From the NCBI RefSeq assembly GCF_052857255.1, contig NC_135504.1:133102929-133166928 (forward strand): a stretch of 64,000 nucleotides of DNA, in the 5' to 3' direction. The position numbers were made by a program, and so were the translations under genes. The notes below the pieces were generated by a model. It was not told the origin of the DNA. It made no database searches and worked only from the letters and a program-made list of their open reading frames with translations. Source of the stretch: Amblyomma americanum (lineage: Eukaryota > Arthropoda > Arachnida > Ixodida > Ixodidae). Positions 49,801 to 62,886 of this stretch are shown piece by piece. Every line of letters starts with the position of its first letter. Position 1 is the first letter of the stretch.

Positions 49801-50990
49801 GGTGAATTTTGAAAGCCGGCGGATTTTAAAGCTTGCTACCAGCGCACATCACAGGTGCCCCTATTAGCGCTCCACCTCTAACGAAAGCGTCACGTGCGTC
49901 CGGAGTGCTGACGGTGATTTGTGAAAGCCGCGGTTTTAAAGCTCGCTGCCACGGCACATCACACGCGCCCCTATTAACGTTCCGCCTCTAACGGAAGCGT
50001 CGCGTGCGTCCGGAGTGCTGACGGTGATTTTTGAAAGCCGGCGGTTTTAAAGCTCGCTACCACTGCACATCACACGCGCCCCTATTAGCGTTCCACCTCT
50101 AACGGAAGCGTCGCGTGCGTCCGGAGTGCTGACGGTGATTTTTGAAAGCCGGCGGTTTTAAACCTCGCTACCACGGCACATCACACGCGCCCCTATTAGC
50201 GTTCCACCTCAAACGGGAGCGTCCCGTGCGTCCGGTGTTCTGACGGTGAATTTAGAAAGCCGGCGGTTTTTAAAGCTCGCTACCACCGCACATCATACGT
50301 TCCCCTATTAGCGCTCCACCTCTAACGAAACCGTCACTTGCGTCCGGAGTGCTGACGGTGATTTTGAAAGCCGGCGGTTTCTAAAGCTCGTTACCAGCAC
50401 ACATCACAGGTGCCCCTATTAGCGCTCCACGTCTAACAAAAGCGTCACGTGGGTGCAGAGTGCTGAGGGTGAATTTTGAAATCCGGCGGTTTTAATGCTC
50501 ACTACCACCGCACATTAAACGCGCCCCTATTAGCGTTCCACCTCTATCGGAAGCATGGCGTGCGTCCGGTGATCTGACGGTGAATTTGGAAAGCAGGCGG
50601 TTTTTAAAACTCGCTACCACCGCACATCAGAGGTGCCCCTATTAGCGCTCCACCTCTAACGAAAGCGTCACGTGCGTCCCGAGTGCTGACGGTGATTTTT
50701 GAAAGCCGGCGGTTTTAAAGCTCGCTGCCACGGCACATCACACGCGCCCGTATTAGCGTTCCACCTCTAACGGAAGCGTGGCGTGCGTCCGCTCTTCTGA
50801 CGGTGAGTTTTGAAAGCCGGCGGTTTTTAACGCTCGCTACCACCGCACATCACAGGTGCGCCTATTAGCGCTCCACCTCTAACGAAAGCGTCACGTGCGT
50901 CCGGAGTGCTGACGGTGATTTGTGAAAGCCGGCGGTTTTAAAGCTCGCTGCCACGGCACATCACACGCGCCCGTATTAGCGTTCCACCTC
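43845..50990. repeat. Higher-order repeat with steps of 3451 and 3117 bp
   Basis: GTGGGTGCAGAG recurs at 43881, 47332 and 50449, and AACGCTCGCT at 44261, 47712 and 50829, giving the same steps of 3451 and 3117 bp. ACCGCGGTACATC occurs at 45051 and 48502, also 3451 apart. The units are 31 and 28 monomers; the shorter one lacks 334 bp, three monomers. A third, partial unit runs into the flank of MITE copy 5. Shared private changes such as TTTAGAAAGCC and CATACGTTCCCC confirm recent common origin. Confidence 0.88.
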
Positions 50991-50993
50991 TAA

Positions 50994-51492
50994 AGGCGCG
51001 CTCACACTAGCGGGAAGCTTCCCGCGCCGGCACAGCGTCAACGTCGACGATGCCTCGCAGCTCCTCAGAATGACGCTCACACTGCGCGCGTTTTCTCGCT
51101 GCGGTTGTCTTGGAATGTAGAGAGAGGAGGCGCTGAGGGAGGACCCGAACGAGCAGAAAGAGAAGGGGATAGTCACGTGACACTAGAGAAGACTGGAAAG
51201 CGCACCCTGCTAGCTCCCCTCCCGTCGCCCTGGCAAAGCAGCCGCCGAGTGCCCGGCCGGCCGGCCGCCTCCGCCTCCGCCGACGGGGTCACTGAACTGG
51301 GACCGACATCACGGTTCACGGTCGGCGCCCATTGGCTGTTCTGGTCACCGGCACGGGAAAAATAGGTACCGAACCCATCCCTCCGCGGGACGGCAGAGCA
51401 GGCTGTCCGCGGGAGAAAAACCGGCTTGGGCGGGAAGCGGCACGCGGAAAACGCCCGGCGTTGCGCGTTTTCCCGCTAATGTGAGCGCGCCT
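50994..51492. mobile_element. PIF/Harbinger-like MITE, copy 5 (499 bp)
   Basis: Same element, with TAA at 50991-50993 and 51493-51495, the hexamer-containing length and the intact right-end hairpin. It is closest to copy 4 (shared GTCGACGATGCC and AATGTAGAGAGAGG) and keeps the intact left palindrome that copy 4 has lost. It lies 22306 bp from copy 4, exactly the offset of the flanking satellite, so the element and its neighbourhood were copied together rather than inserted anew. Confidence 0.87.
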
Positions 51493-51495
51493 TAA

Positions 51496-54400
51496 CGGAA
51501 GCGTGGCGTGCATCCGCTCTTCTGACGGTGAGTTTTGAAAGCCGGCGGTTTTTAATGCTCGCTACCACCGCACATCACAGGTTCCCCTATTAGCGCTCCA
51601 CCTCTAACTAAAGCGTCACGTGCGTCCGGAGTGCTGACGGTCATTTTTGAAAGCCGGCGGTTTTAAAGCTCGCTAACACGGCACATCACACGCGCCCCTA
51701 GTAGCGTTCCACCTCTAACGGAAGCGTCGCGTGCGTCCGGTGTTCTGACGGTGAATTTTGAAAGCCGGCGGTTTTTAAAGCTCGCTACCACCGCACATCA
51801 CAGGTGCCCCTATTAGCGCTCCACCTCTAACGAAAGCGTCACGTGCGTCCGGAGTGCTGACGGTGAATTTTGACAGCCGGCGGTTTTTATAGCTCGCTAC
51901 CACCGCACATCACAGGTGCCCCTATTAGAGCTCCACCTCAAACGAAAGCGTCACGTGCGTCCGGAGTGCTGACGGTGATGTTTGAAAGCCGGCGGTTTTA
52001 AAGCTCGCTAACACGGCACATCACACGCGCCCCTATTAGCGTTCCACCTCTATTGGAAGCGTCGCGTGCGTCCGGTGCTCTGACGGTGAATTTTGAAAGC
52101 CGGCGGATTTTAAAGCTCGCTACCAGCGCACATCACAGGTGCCCCTATTAGCGCTCCACCTCTAACGAAAGTGTCACGTGCGTCCGGAGTGCTGACGGTG
52201 ATTTGTGAAAGCCGGCGGTTTTAAAGCTCGCTGCCACGGCACATCACACGCGCCCCTATTAGCGTTCCGCCTCTAACGGAAGCGTCGCGTGCGTCCGGTG
52301 TTCTGACGGTGAATTTTGAAAGCCGGCGGTTTTTAAAGCTCGCTACCACCGCACATCACAGGTGCCCCTATTAGCACTCACACCTCTAACGAAAGCGTCA
52401 CGTGCGTCCGCAGTGCTGACGGGGATTTTTGAAAGCCGGCGGTTTTAAAGCTCGCTACCATGGCACATCACACGAGCCACTATTAGCTTTCCACCTCTAA
52501 CGGAAGCGTCGCGTGAGTCTGGTGTTCTGAGGGTGAATTTTGAAAGCCGGCGGCTTTTAAAGCTCGCTACCACCGCACATCACAGGTGCCCCTATTAGCG
52601 CTCCACGTCTAACGAAAGCGTCACGTGCGTCCGGAGTGCTGACGGCGATTTTTGAAAGCCGGCGGTTTTAAAGCTCGCTGCCACGGCACATCACACGCGC
52701 CCCTATTAGCGTTCCACCTCTAACGGAAGCGTGGCGTGCGTCCGCTGTTCTGACGGTGAATTTTGAAAGCCGGCGGTTTTTAGAAGCTCGCTACTACCGC
52801 ACATCACATGTGCGCCTATTAGCGCTCCACCTCTAACTAAAGCGCCACGTGAGTCCGGAGTGCTGACGGTGATTTTTGAAAGCTGGCGGTTTTAAAGCTC
52901 GCTACCACGGCACATCGCACGCGCCCCTATTAGCTTTCCACCTCTAACGGAAGCGTCGCGTGCGTCTGGTGTTCTGAGGGTGAATTTTGAAAGCCGGCGG
53001 GTTTTAAAGCTCGCTACCACCGCACATCACAGGTGCCCCTATTAGCGCTCCACGTCTAACGAAAGCGTCACGTGCGTCCGGAGTGCTGACGGCGATTTTT
53101 GAAAGCCGGCGGTTTTAAAGCTCGCTGCCACGGCACATCACACGCGCCCCTATTAGCGTTCCACCTCTAACGGAAGCATGGCGTGCGTCCGCTGTTAAAG
53201 CTCGCTACCACCGCACAACACAGGTGCGCCTATTAGCGCTCCACCTCTAACTAAAGCTTCACGTGCGTCCGGAGTGCTGACGGTGATTTTTGAAAGCCGG
53301 CGGTTTTAAAGCTCGCTACCACGGCACATCACACGCGCCTCTATTAGCGTTCCACCTCTAACGGAAGCGTGGCGTGCGTCCGGTGTTCTGACGGTGAGTT
53401 TTGAAAGCCGGCGGTTTTTAAAGCTCGCTACCACCGCACATCACAGGTGCCACTATTAGCGCTCCACCTCTAACGAAAGCGCCACGTGCGTCCGGAGTGC
53501 TGACGGTGATTTTTGAAAGCCGGCGGTATTAAAGCTCGCTTCCACGGCACATCACACGCGCCCCTATTAGCGTTCCACCTCTAACGGAAGCGTCGCGTGC
53601 GTCCGGAGTGCTGACGGTGATTTTTGAAAGCCGGCGGTTTTAAAGCTCGCTACCACGGCACATCACCCGCGCCGCTATTAGCGTTCCACCTCTAACGGAA
53701 GCGTCGCGTGCGTCCGGAGTGCTGACGGTGATTTTTGAAAGCCGGCGGTTTTAAAGCTCGCTACCACGGCACATCACACGCGCCCCTATTAGCGTTCCAC
53801 CTCAAACGGGAGCGTCTCGTGCGTCCGGTGTTCTGACGGTGAATTTTGAAAGCCGGCGGTTTTTAAAGCTCGCTACCACCGCACATCACAGGTTCCGCTA
53901 TTAGCGTTCCACCTCTAACGAAACCGTCACTTGCGTCCGGAGTGCTGACGGTGATTTTGAAAGCCGGCGGTTTCTAAAGCTCGTTACCAGCACACATCAC
54001 AGGTGCCCCTATTAGCGCTCCACGTCTAACAAAAGCGTCACGTGCGTGCAGAGTGCTGAGGGTGAATTTTGAAATCCGGCGGTTTTGAAGCTCGCTGCCA
54101 CGGCACATCACACGCGCCCGTATTAGCGTTCCACCTCTAACGGAAGCGTGGCGTGCGTCCGCTCTTCTGACGGTGAGTTTTGAAAGCCGGCGGTTTTTAA
54201 CGCTCGCTACCACCGCACATCACAGGTGCTTCTATTAGCGCTCCACCTCTAACGAAAGCGTCACGTGCGTCCGGAGTGCTGACGGTAATTTTTGAAAGCC
54301 GGCGGTTTTAAAGCTCGCTACAACGGCACATCACACGCGCCACTATTAGCGTTCCACCTCTAACGGAAGCGTCGCGTGCGGGTGGTGTTCTGAGGGTGAA

Positions 54401-57400
54401 TTTTGAAAGCCGGCGGTTTTTAAAGCTCGCTACCACCGCACATCACAGGTGCCCCTATTAGCGCTCCACGTCTAACGAAAGCGTCACGTGCATCCGGTGT
54501 TCTGACGGTGAATTTTGAAAGCCGGCGGATTTTAAAGCTCGCTACCAGCGCACATCACTGGTGCCCCTATTAGCGCTCCACCTCTAACGAAAGCGTCACG
54601 TGCGTCCGGAGTGCTGATGGTGATTTTTGAAAGCCGGCGGTTTTAAAGCTCGCTACCACGGCACATCACACGCGCCCCTATTAGCGTTCCACCTCTAACG
54701 GAAGCGTCGCGTGCGTCCGGAGTGCTGACGGTGATTTTTGAAAGCCGGCGGTTTTAAAGCTCGCTGCCACGGCACATCACACGCGCCCCTATTAGCGTTC
54801 CACCTCTAACGGAAGCGTGGCGTGCGTCCGCTGTTCTGACGGTGAATTTTGAAAGTCGGCGGTTTTTAAAGCTCGCTACCACCGCACATCAGAGGTGCCC
54901 CTATTAGCGCTCCACCTCTAACGAAAGCGTCACGTGCGTCCCGAGTGCTGACGGTGATTTTTGAACGCCGGCGGTTTTAAAGCTCGCTGCCACGGCACAT
55001 CACACGCGCCCGTATTAGCGTTCCACCTCTAACTAAAGCGTCACGTGCGTCCGGAGTGCTGACGGTGAATTTTGAAATCCGGCGGTTTTAAAGCTCGCTG
55101 CCACGGCAGATCACACGCGCCCGTATTAGCGTTCCACCTCTAACGGAAGCGTGGCGTGCGTCCGCTCTTCTGACGGTGAGTTTTGAAAGCCGGCGGTTTT
55201 TAACGCTCGCTACCACCGCACATCACAGGTGCTTCTATTAGCGCTCCACCTCTAACGAAAGCGTCACGTGCGTCCGGAGTGCTGACGGTAATTTTTGAAA
55301 GCCGGCGGTTTTAAAGCTCGCTACAACGGCACATCACACGCGCCACTATTAGCGTTCCACCTCTAACGGAAGCGTCGCGTGCGGGTGGTGTTCTGAGGGT
55401 GAATTTTGAAAGCCGGCGGTTTTTAAAGCTCGCTACCACCGCACATCACAGGTGCCCCTATTAGCGCTCCACGTCTAACGAAAGCGTCACGTGCGTCCGG
55501 AGTGCTGACGGTGATTTTTGAAAGCTGGCGGTTTTAAAGCTCGCTACCACGGCACATCACACGCGCCCCTATTAGCGTTCCACCTCTAACGGAAGCGTCG
55601 CGTGCGTCTGGTGTTCTGAGGGTGAATTTTGAAAGCCGGCGGGTTTTAAAGCTCGCTACCACCGCACATCACAGGTGCCCCTATTAGCGCTCCACGTCTA
55701 ACGAAAGCGTCACGTGCGTCCGGAGTGCTGACGGCGATTTTTGAAAGCCGGCGGTTTTAAAGCTCGCTGCCACGGCACATCACACGCGCCCCTATTAGCG
55801 TTCCACCTCTAACGAAAGCATGGCGTGCGTGCGCTGTTCTGACGGTGAATTTTGAAAGCCGGCGGTTTTTAAAGCTCGCTACCACCGCACATCACAGGTG
55901 CTCCTCTTAGCGCTCCACCTCTAACTAAAGCTTCACGTGGGTCCGGAGTGCTGACGGTGATTTTTGAAAGCCGGCGGTTTTAAAGCTCGCTACCACGGCA
56001 CATCACAAGCGCCTCTATTAGCGTTCCACCTCTAACGGAAGCGTGGCGTGCGTCCGGTGTTCTGACGGTGAGTTTTGAAAGCCGGCGGTTTTTAAAGCTC
56101 GCTACCACCGCACATCACAGGTGCCACTATTAGCGCTCCACCTCTAACGAAAGCGTCACGTGCGTCCGGAGTGCTGACGGTGATTTTTGAAAGCCGGCGG
56201 TTTTAAAGCTCGCTACCACGGCACATCACACGCGCCCCTATTAGCGTTCCACCTCTAACGGAAGCGTCGCGTGCGTCCGGAGTGCTGACGGTGATTTTTG
56301 AAAGCCGGCGGTTTTAAAGCTCGCTACCACGGTACATCACACGGGCCCCTATTATCGTTACACCTCTAACAGAAGCGTGGCGTGCGTCCGGTGTTCTGAC
56401 GGTGAATTTTGAAAGCCGGCGGATTTTAAAGCTCGCTACCAGCGCACATCACTGGTGCCCCTATTAGCGCTCCACCTCTAACGAAAGCGTCACGTGCGTC
56501 CGGAGTGCTGACGGTGATTTTTGAAAGCCGGCGGTTTTAAATCTCGCTACCACGGCACATCACACGCGCCCCTATTAGCGTTCCACCTCTAACGGAAGCG
56601 TCGCGTGCGTCCGGAGTGCTGACGGTGATTTTTGAAAGCCGGCGGTTTTAAAGCTCGCTGCCACGGCACATCACACGCGCCCCTATTAGCGTTCCACCTC
56701 TAACGGAAGCGTGGCGTGCGTCCGCTGTTCTGACGGTGAATTTTGAAAGTCGGCGGTTTTTAAAGCTCGCTACCACCGCACATCAGAGGTGCCCCTATTA
56801 GCGCTCCACCTCTAACGAAAGCGTCACGTGCGTCCCGAGTGCTGACGGTGATTTTTGAAAGCCGGCGGTTTTAAAGCTCGCTGCCACGGCACATCACACG
56901 CGCCCGTATTAGCGTTCCACCTCTAACTAAAGCGGCACGTGCGTCCGGAGTGCTGACGGTCATTTTTGAAAGCCGGCGGTTTTAAAGCTCGCTACCACGG
57001 CACATCACACGCGCCCCTATTAGCGTTCCACCTCTAACGAAAGCGTCACGTGCGTCCGGAGTGCTGACGATGATTTTTGAAAGCCGGCGGTTTTAAAGCT
57101 CGCTACAACGGCACATCACACGCGCCCCTATTAGCGTTCCACCTCTAACGGAAGCGTCGCGTGCGTCCGGAGTGCTGACGGTGATTTTTGAAAGCCGGCG
57201 GTTTAAAGCTGGCTAGCACGGAACATCACAGGTGCCCCTATTAGCGCTCCACCTCTAACGAAAGCGTCACGTGCGTGCACAGTGCTGAGGGGGAATTTTG
57301 AAACCCGGCGGTTTTAATGCTCACTACCACCGCACATTAAACGCGCCCCTATTAGCGTTCCACCTCTATCGGAAGCGTGGCGTGCGTCCGCTGATCTGAC

Positions 57401-57490
57401 GGTGAATTTTGAAAGCCGGCGGTTTTTAAAGCTCGCTACCCCCGCACATCACAGGTGCCCCTATTAGCGCTCCACCTCTAACGAAAGCGT
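51496..57490. repeat. Third paralogous block, constant offset 22306 to 29190-35184
   Basis: Markers hold a single offset of 22306 over some 6 kb: the truncated monomer TTAAAG at 53195 (30889), AACCGTCACTTG at 53922 (31616), GAACGCCGG at 54963 (32657), CTTCAC at 55931 (33625) and ACCCCCG at 57438 (35132). The exception is the tract at about 54.28-54.76 kb, whose variants differ from the partner without a length change. One monomer there is a hybrid, GTCACGTGCATCCGGTG, joining an alpha front to a beta-type end near 54.49 kb. Confidence 0.88.
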
Positions 57491-60400
57491 CACGTGCGTT
57501 CGGAGTGCTGACGGCGATTTTTGAAAGCCGGCGGTTTTAAAGCTCGCTGCCACGGCACATCACACGCGCCCCTATTAGCGTTCCACCTCTAACGGAAGCG
57601 TCGCGTGCGTCTGGTGTTCTGAGGGTGAATTTTGAAAGCCGGCGGGTTTTAAAGCTCGCTACCACCGCACATCACAGGTGCCCCTTTTAACGCTCCACGT
57701 CTAACGAAAGCGTCACGTGCGTCCGGAGTGCTGACGGCGATTTTTGAAAGCCGGCGGTTTTAAAGCTCGCTGCCACGGCACATCACACGCGCCCCTATTA
57801 GCGTTCCACCTCTAACGGAAGCATGGCGTGCGTCCGCTGTTCTGACGGTGAATTTTGAAAGCCGGCGGTTTTTAAAGCTCGCTACCACCGCACATCACAG
57901 GTGCGCCTATTAGCGCTCCACCTCTAACTAAAGCTTCACGTGCGTCCGGAGTGCTGACGGTGATTTTTGAAAGCCGGCGGTTTTAAAGCTCGCTACCACG
58001 GCACATCACACGCGCCTCTATTAGCGTTCCACCTCTAACGGAAGCGTGGCGTGCGTCCGGTGTTCTGACGGTGAATTTTGAAAGCCGTCGGATTTTAAAG
58101 CTCGCTACCAGCGCACATCACTGGTGCCCCTATTAGCGCTCCACCTCTAACGAAAGCGTCACGTGCGTCCGGAGTGCTGACGGTGATTTTTGAAAGCCGG
58201 CGGTTTTAAAGCTCGCAACCACGGCACAACACACGCGCCCCTATTAGCGTTCCACCTCTAACGGAAGCGCCGCGTGCGTCCGGAGTGCTGACGGTGATTT
58301 TTGAAAGCCGGCGGTTTTAAGGCTCGCTGCCACGGCACATCACACGCGCCCCTATTAGCGTTCCACCTCTAACGGAAGCGTGGCGTGCGTCCGCTGTTCT
58401 GACGGTGAATTTTGAAAGTCGGCCGTTTTTAAAGCTCGCTACCACCGCACATCATAGGTGCCCCCACTAGCGCTCCACCTCTAACTAAAGCGTCACGTGC
58501 GTCCGGAGTGCTGACGGTGATTTTTGAAAGCCGGCAATTTAAAGCTCGCTACCACTGCACATCACACGCGCCCCTATTAGCGTTCCACCTCTAACGGAAG
58601 CGTCGCGTGCGTCCGGAGTGCTGACGGTGATTTTTGAAAGCCGGCGGTTTAAAGCTGGCTAGCACGGAACATCACAGGTGCCCCTATTAGCGCTCCACCT
58701 CTAACGAAAGCGTCACGTGCGTGCACAGTGCTGAGGGGGAATTTTGAAACCCGGCGGTTTTAATGCTCACTACCACCGCACATTAAACGCGCCCCTATTA
58801 GCGTTCCACCTCTATCGGAAGCGTGGCGTGCGTCCGCTGATCTGACGGTGAATTTTGAAAGCCGGCGGTTTTTAAAGCTCGCTACCCCCGCACATCACAG
58901 GTGCCCCTATTAGCGCTCCACCTCTAACGAAAGCGTCACGTGCGTCCGGAGTGCTGACGGTGATTTTTGAAAGCCGGCGGTTTTAAAGCTCGCTAACACG
59001 GCACATCACACGCGCCCCTATAAGCGTTCCACCTCTAATGGAAGCGTCGCGTGCGTCCGGTGCTCTGACGGTGAATTTTGAAAGCCGGCGGTTTTTAAAG
59101 CTCGCTACCAGCGCACATCACAGGTGCCCCTATTAGCGCTCCACCTCTAACGAAAGCGTCACGTGCGTCCGGAGTGCTGACGGTGATTTGTGAAAGCCGG
59201 CGGTTTTAAAGCTCGCTACCACGGCACATCACACGAGCCACTATTAGCGTTCCACCTCTAACGGAAGCGTCGCGTGCGTCTGGTGTTCTGAGGGTGAATT
59301 TTGAAAGCCGGCGGTTTTTAAAGCTCGCTACCACCGCACATCACAGGTGCCCCTATTAGCGCTCCACGTCTAACGAAAGCGTCACGTGCGTTCGGAGTGC
59401 TGACGGCGATTTTTGAAAGCCGGCGGTTTTAAAGCTCGCTGCCACGGCACATCACACGCGCCCCTATTAGCGTTCCACCTCTAACGGAAGCGTCGCGTGC
59501 GTCTGGTGTTCTGAGGGTGAATTTTGAAAGCCGGCGGGTTTTAAAGCTCGCTACCACCGCACATCACAGGTGCCCCTTTTAACGCTCCACGTCTAACGAA
59601 AGCGTCACGTGCGTCCGGAGTGCTGACGGCGATTTTTGAAAGCCGGCGGTTTTAAAGCTCGCTGCCACGGCACATCACACGCGCCCCTATTAGCGTTCCA
59701 CCTCTAACGGAAGCATGGCGTGCGTCCGCTGTTCTGACGGTGAATTTTGAAAGCCGGCGGTTTTTAAAGCTCGCTACCACCGCACATCACAGGTGCGCCT
59801 ATTAGCGCTCCACCTCTAACTAAAGCTTCACGTGCGTCCGGAGTGCTGACGGTGATTTTTGAAAGCCGGCGGTTTTAAAGCTCGCTACCACGGCACATCA
59901 CACGCGCCTCTATTAGCGTTCCACCTCTAACGGAAGCGTGGCGTGCGTCCGGTGTTCTGACGGTGAATTTTGAAAGCCGTCGGATTTTAAAGCTCGCTAC
60001 CAGCGCACATCACTGGTGCCCCTATTAGCGCTCCACCTCTAACGAAAGCGTCACGTGCGTCCGGAGTGCTGACGGTGATTTTTGAAAGCCGGCGGTTTTA
60101 AAGCTCGCAACCACGGCACAACACACGCGCCCCTATTAGCGTTCCACCTCTAACGGAAGCGCCGCGTGCGTCCGGAGTGCTGACGGTGATTTTTGAAAGC
60201 CGGCGGTTTTAAAGCTCGCTGCCACGGCACATCACACGCGCCCCTATTAGCGTTCCACCTCTAACGGAAGCGTGGCGTGCGTCCGCTGTTCTGACGGTGA
60301 ATTTTGAAAGTCGGCCGTTTTTAAAGCTCGCTACCACCGCACATCATAGGTGCCCCCATTAGCGCTCCACCTCTAACTAAAGCGTCACGTGCGTCCGGAG

Positions 60401-60540
60401 TGCTGACGGTGATTTTTGAAAGCCGGCAATTTAAAGCTCGCTACCACTGCACATCACACGCGCCCCTATTAGCGTTCCACCTCTATCGGAAGCGTGGCGT
60501 GCGTCCGGTGATCTGACGGTGAATTTTGCAAGCCGGCGGT
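57491..60540. repeat. Satellite repeating parts of 34.9-36.6 kb twice
   Basis: From about 57.49 to 58.43 kb the sequence matches 35.63-36.57 kb at offset 21860, because four monomers (446 bp) present in the partner are missing. From about 58.64 to 60.33 kb it matches 34.88-36.57 kb at offset 23752 and retains those four monomers. CCGTCGGATTTT at 58085 and 59977 and the unit with CCGGCAATTTAAAGC give a local 1892 bp step (17 monomers). ACCCCCG is at 57438 and 58884. Confidence 0.8.
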
Positions 60541-62886
60541 TTTTAAAGCTCGCTACCACCGCACATCACAGGTGCGCCTATTAGCGCTCCACCTCTAACT
60601 AAAGCTTCACGTGCGTCCGGAGTGCTGACGGTGATTTTTGAAAGCCGGCGGTTTTAAAGCTCGATACCACGGCACACCACACGTGCCCCTATTATCGTTC
60701 CACCTCTAACAGAAGCGTGGCGTGCGTCCGGTGTTCTGACGGTGAATTTTGAAAGCCGGCGGATTTTAAAGCTCGCTACCAGCGCACATCACTGGTGCCC
60801 CTATTAGCGCTCCACCTCTAACGAAAGCGTCACGTGCGTCCGGAGTGCTGACGGTGATTTTTGAAAGCCGGCGGTTTTAAAGCTCGCAACCACGGCACAT
60901 CACACGCGCCCCTATTAGCGTTCCACCTCTAACGGAAGCGTCGCGTGCGTCCGGAGTGCTGACGGTGATTTTTGAAAGCCAGCGGTTTTAAAGCTCGCTG
61001 CCACGGCACATCACACGCGCCCCTATTAGCGTTCCACCTCTAACGTAACGGAAGCGTGGCGTGCGTCCGGTGATCTGACGGTGAATTTTGAAAGCCGGCG
61101 GTTTCTAAAGCTCGCTACCACCGCACATCACAGGTGCCCCTATTAGCGCTCCACCTCTAACGGATGCGTCACGTGCGTCCGGAGTGCTGACGGTGATTTT
61201 TGAAAGCAGGCGGTTTTAAAGCTCGCTACCACGGCACATCACACGCGCCCCTATTAGCGTTCAACCTCTAACGGAAGCGTGGCGTGCGTCCGCTGTTCTG
61301 ACGGTGAATTTTGAAAGACGGCGGGTGTAAAGCTCGCTACCACCGCACATCACAGGTGCCCCTATTAGCGCTCCACCTCTAACTAAAGCGTCACGTGCGT
61401 CCGGAGTGCTGACGGTGATTTTTGAAAGCCGGCGGTTTTAAAGCTCGCTAACACGGCACATCACACGCGCCCCTATTAGCGTTCCACCTCTAATGGAAGC
61501 GTCGCGTGCGTCCGGTGCTCTGACGGTGAATTTTGAAAGCCGGCGGATTTTAAAGCTCGCTACCAGCGCACATCACAGGTGCCCCTATTAGCGCTCCACC
61601 TCTAACGAAAGCGTCACGTGCGTCCGGAGTGCTGACGGTGATTTGTGAAAGCCGGCGGTTTTAAAGCTCGCTGCCACGGCACATGACACGCGCCCCTATT
61701 AGCGTTCCGCCTCTAACGGAAGCGTCGCGTGCGTCCGGAGTGCTGACGGTGATTTCTGAAAGCCGGCGGTTTTAAAGCTCGCTAACACGGCACATCACAC
61801 GCGCCCCTACTAGCGTTCCACCTCTAACGGAAGCGTCGCGTGCGTCCGGAGTGCTGACGGTGATTTTTGAAAGCCGGCGGTTTTAAAGCTCGCTGCCACG
61901 GCACATCACACGCGCCCCTATTAGCGTTTAACCTCTAACGGAAGCGTGGCGTGCGTCCGCTGTTCTGACGGTGAATTTTGAAAGTCGGCGGTTTTTAAAG
62001 CTCGCTACCACCGCACATCACAGGTGCCCCTATTAGCGCTCCACCTCTAACTAAAGCGTCACGTGCGTCCGGAGTGCTGACGGTGATTTTTGAAAGCCGG
62101 CGGTTTTAAAGCTCGCTACCACTGCTCATCACACGCGCAACTATTAGCGTTCCACCTCTAACGGAAGCGTCGCGTGCGTCCGGAGTGCTGACGGTGATTT
62201 TTGAAAGCCGGCGGTTTTAAAGCTCGGTACCACGGCACATCACACGCGCCGCTATTAGCGTTCCACCTCTAACGGAAGCGTCGCGTGCGTTTGGAGTGCT
62301 GACGGTGATTTTTGAAAGCCGGCGGTTTTAAAGCTCGCTACCACGGCACATCACACGCGCCCCTATTAGCGTTCCACCTCAAACGGGAGCGTCCCGTGCG
62401 TCCGGTGTTCTGACGGTGAATTTTGAAAGCCGGCGGTTTTTAAAGCTCGCTACCACCGCACATCACTGGTTCCCCTATTAGCGCTCCACCTCTAACGAAA
62501 CCGTCACTTGCGTCCGGAGTGCTGACGGTGATTTTGAAAGCCGGCGGTTTCTAAAGCTCGTTACCAGCACACATCACAGGTGCCCCTATTAGCGCTCCAC
62601 GTCTAACAAAAGCGTCACGTGCGTGCAGAGTGCTGAGGGTGAATTTTGAAATCCGGCGGTTTTAATGCTCACTACCACCGCACATTAAACGCGCCCCTAT
62701 TAGCGTTCCACCTCTATCGGAAGCGTGGCGTGCGTCCGGTGATCTGACGGTGAATTTTGAAAGCCGGCGGTTTTTAAAACTCGCTACCACCGCACATCAG
62801 AGGTGCCCCTATTAGCGCTCCACCTCTAAGGAAAGCGTCACGTGCGTCCCGAGTGCTGACGGTGATTTTTGAAAGCCGGCGGTTTT
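60541..62886. repeat. Second copy of the 2346 bp segment at 39573-41918
   Basis: Offset 20968 throughout, including the 5 bp gain TAACGTAACGG at 61041-61051 and the rare CTCGGTACCACGG and GCGTTTGGAG variants near 62225 and 62288. Before 60541 and after 62886 the two copies part company. At the right edge the first copy continues with TAATGCTCACTACC and this one with AAAGCTCGCTGCC. Confidence 0.85.
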
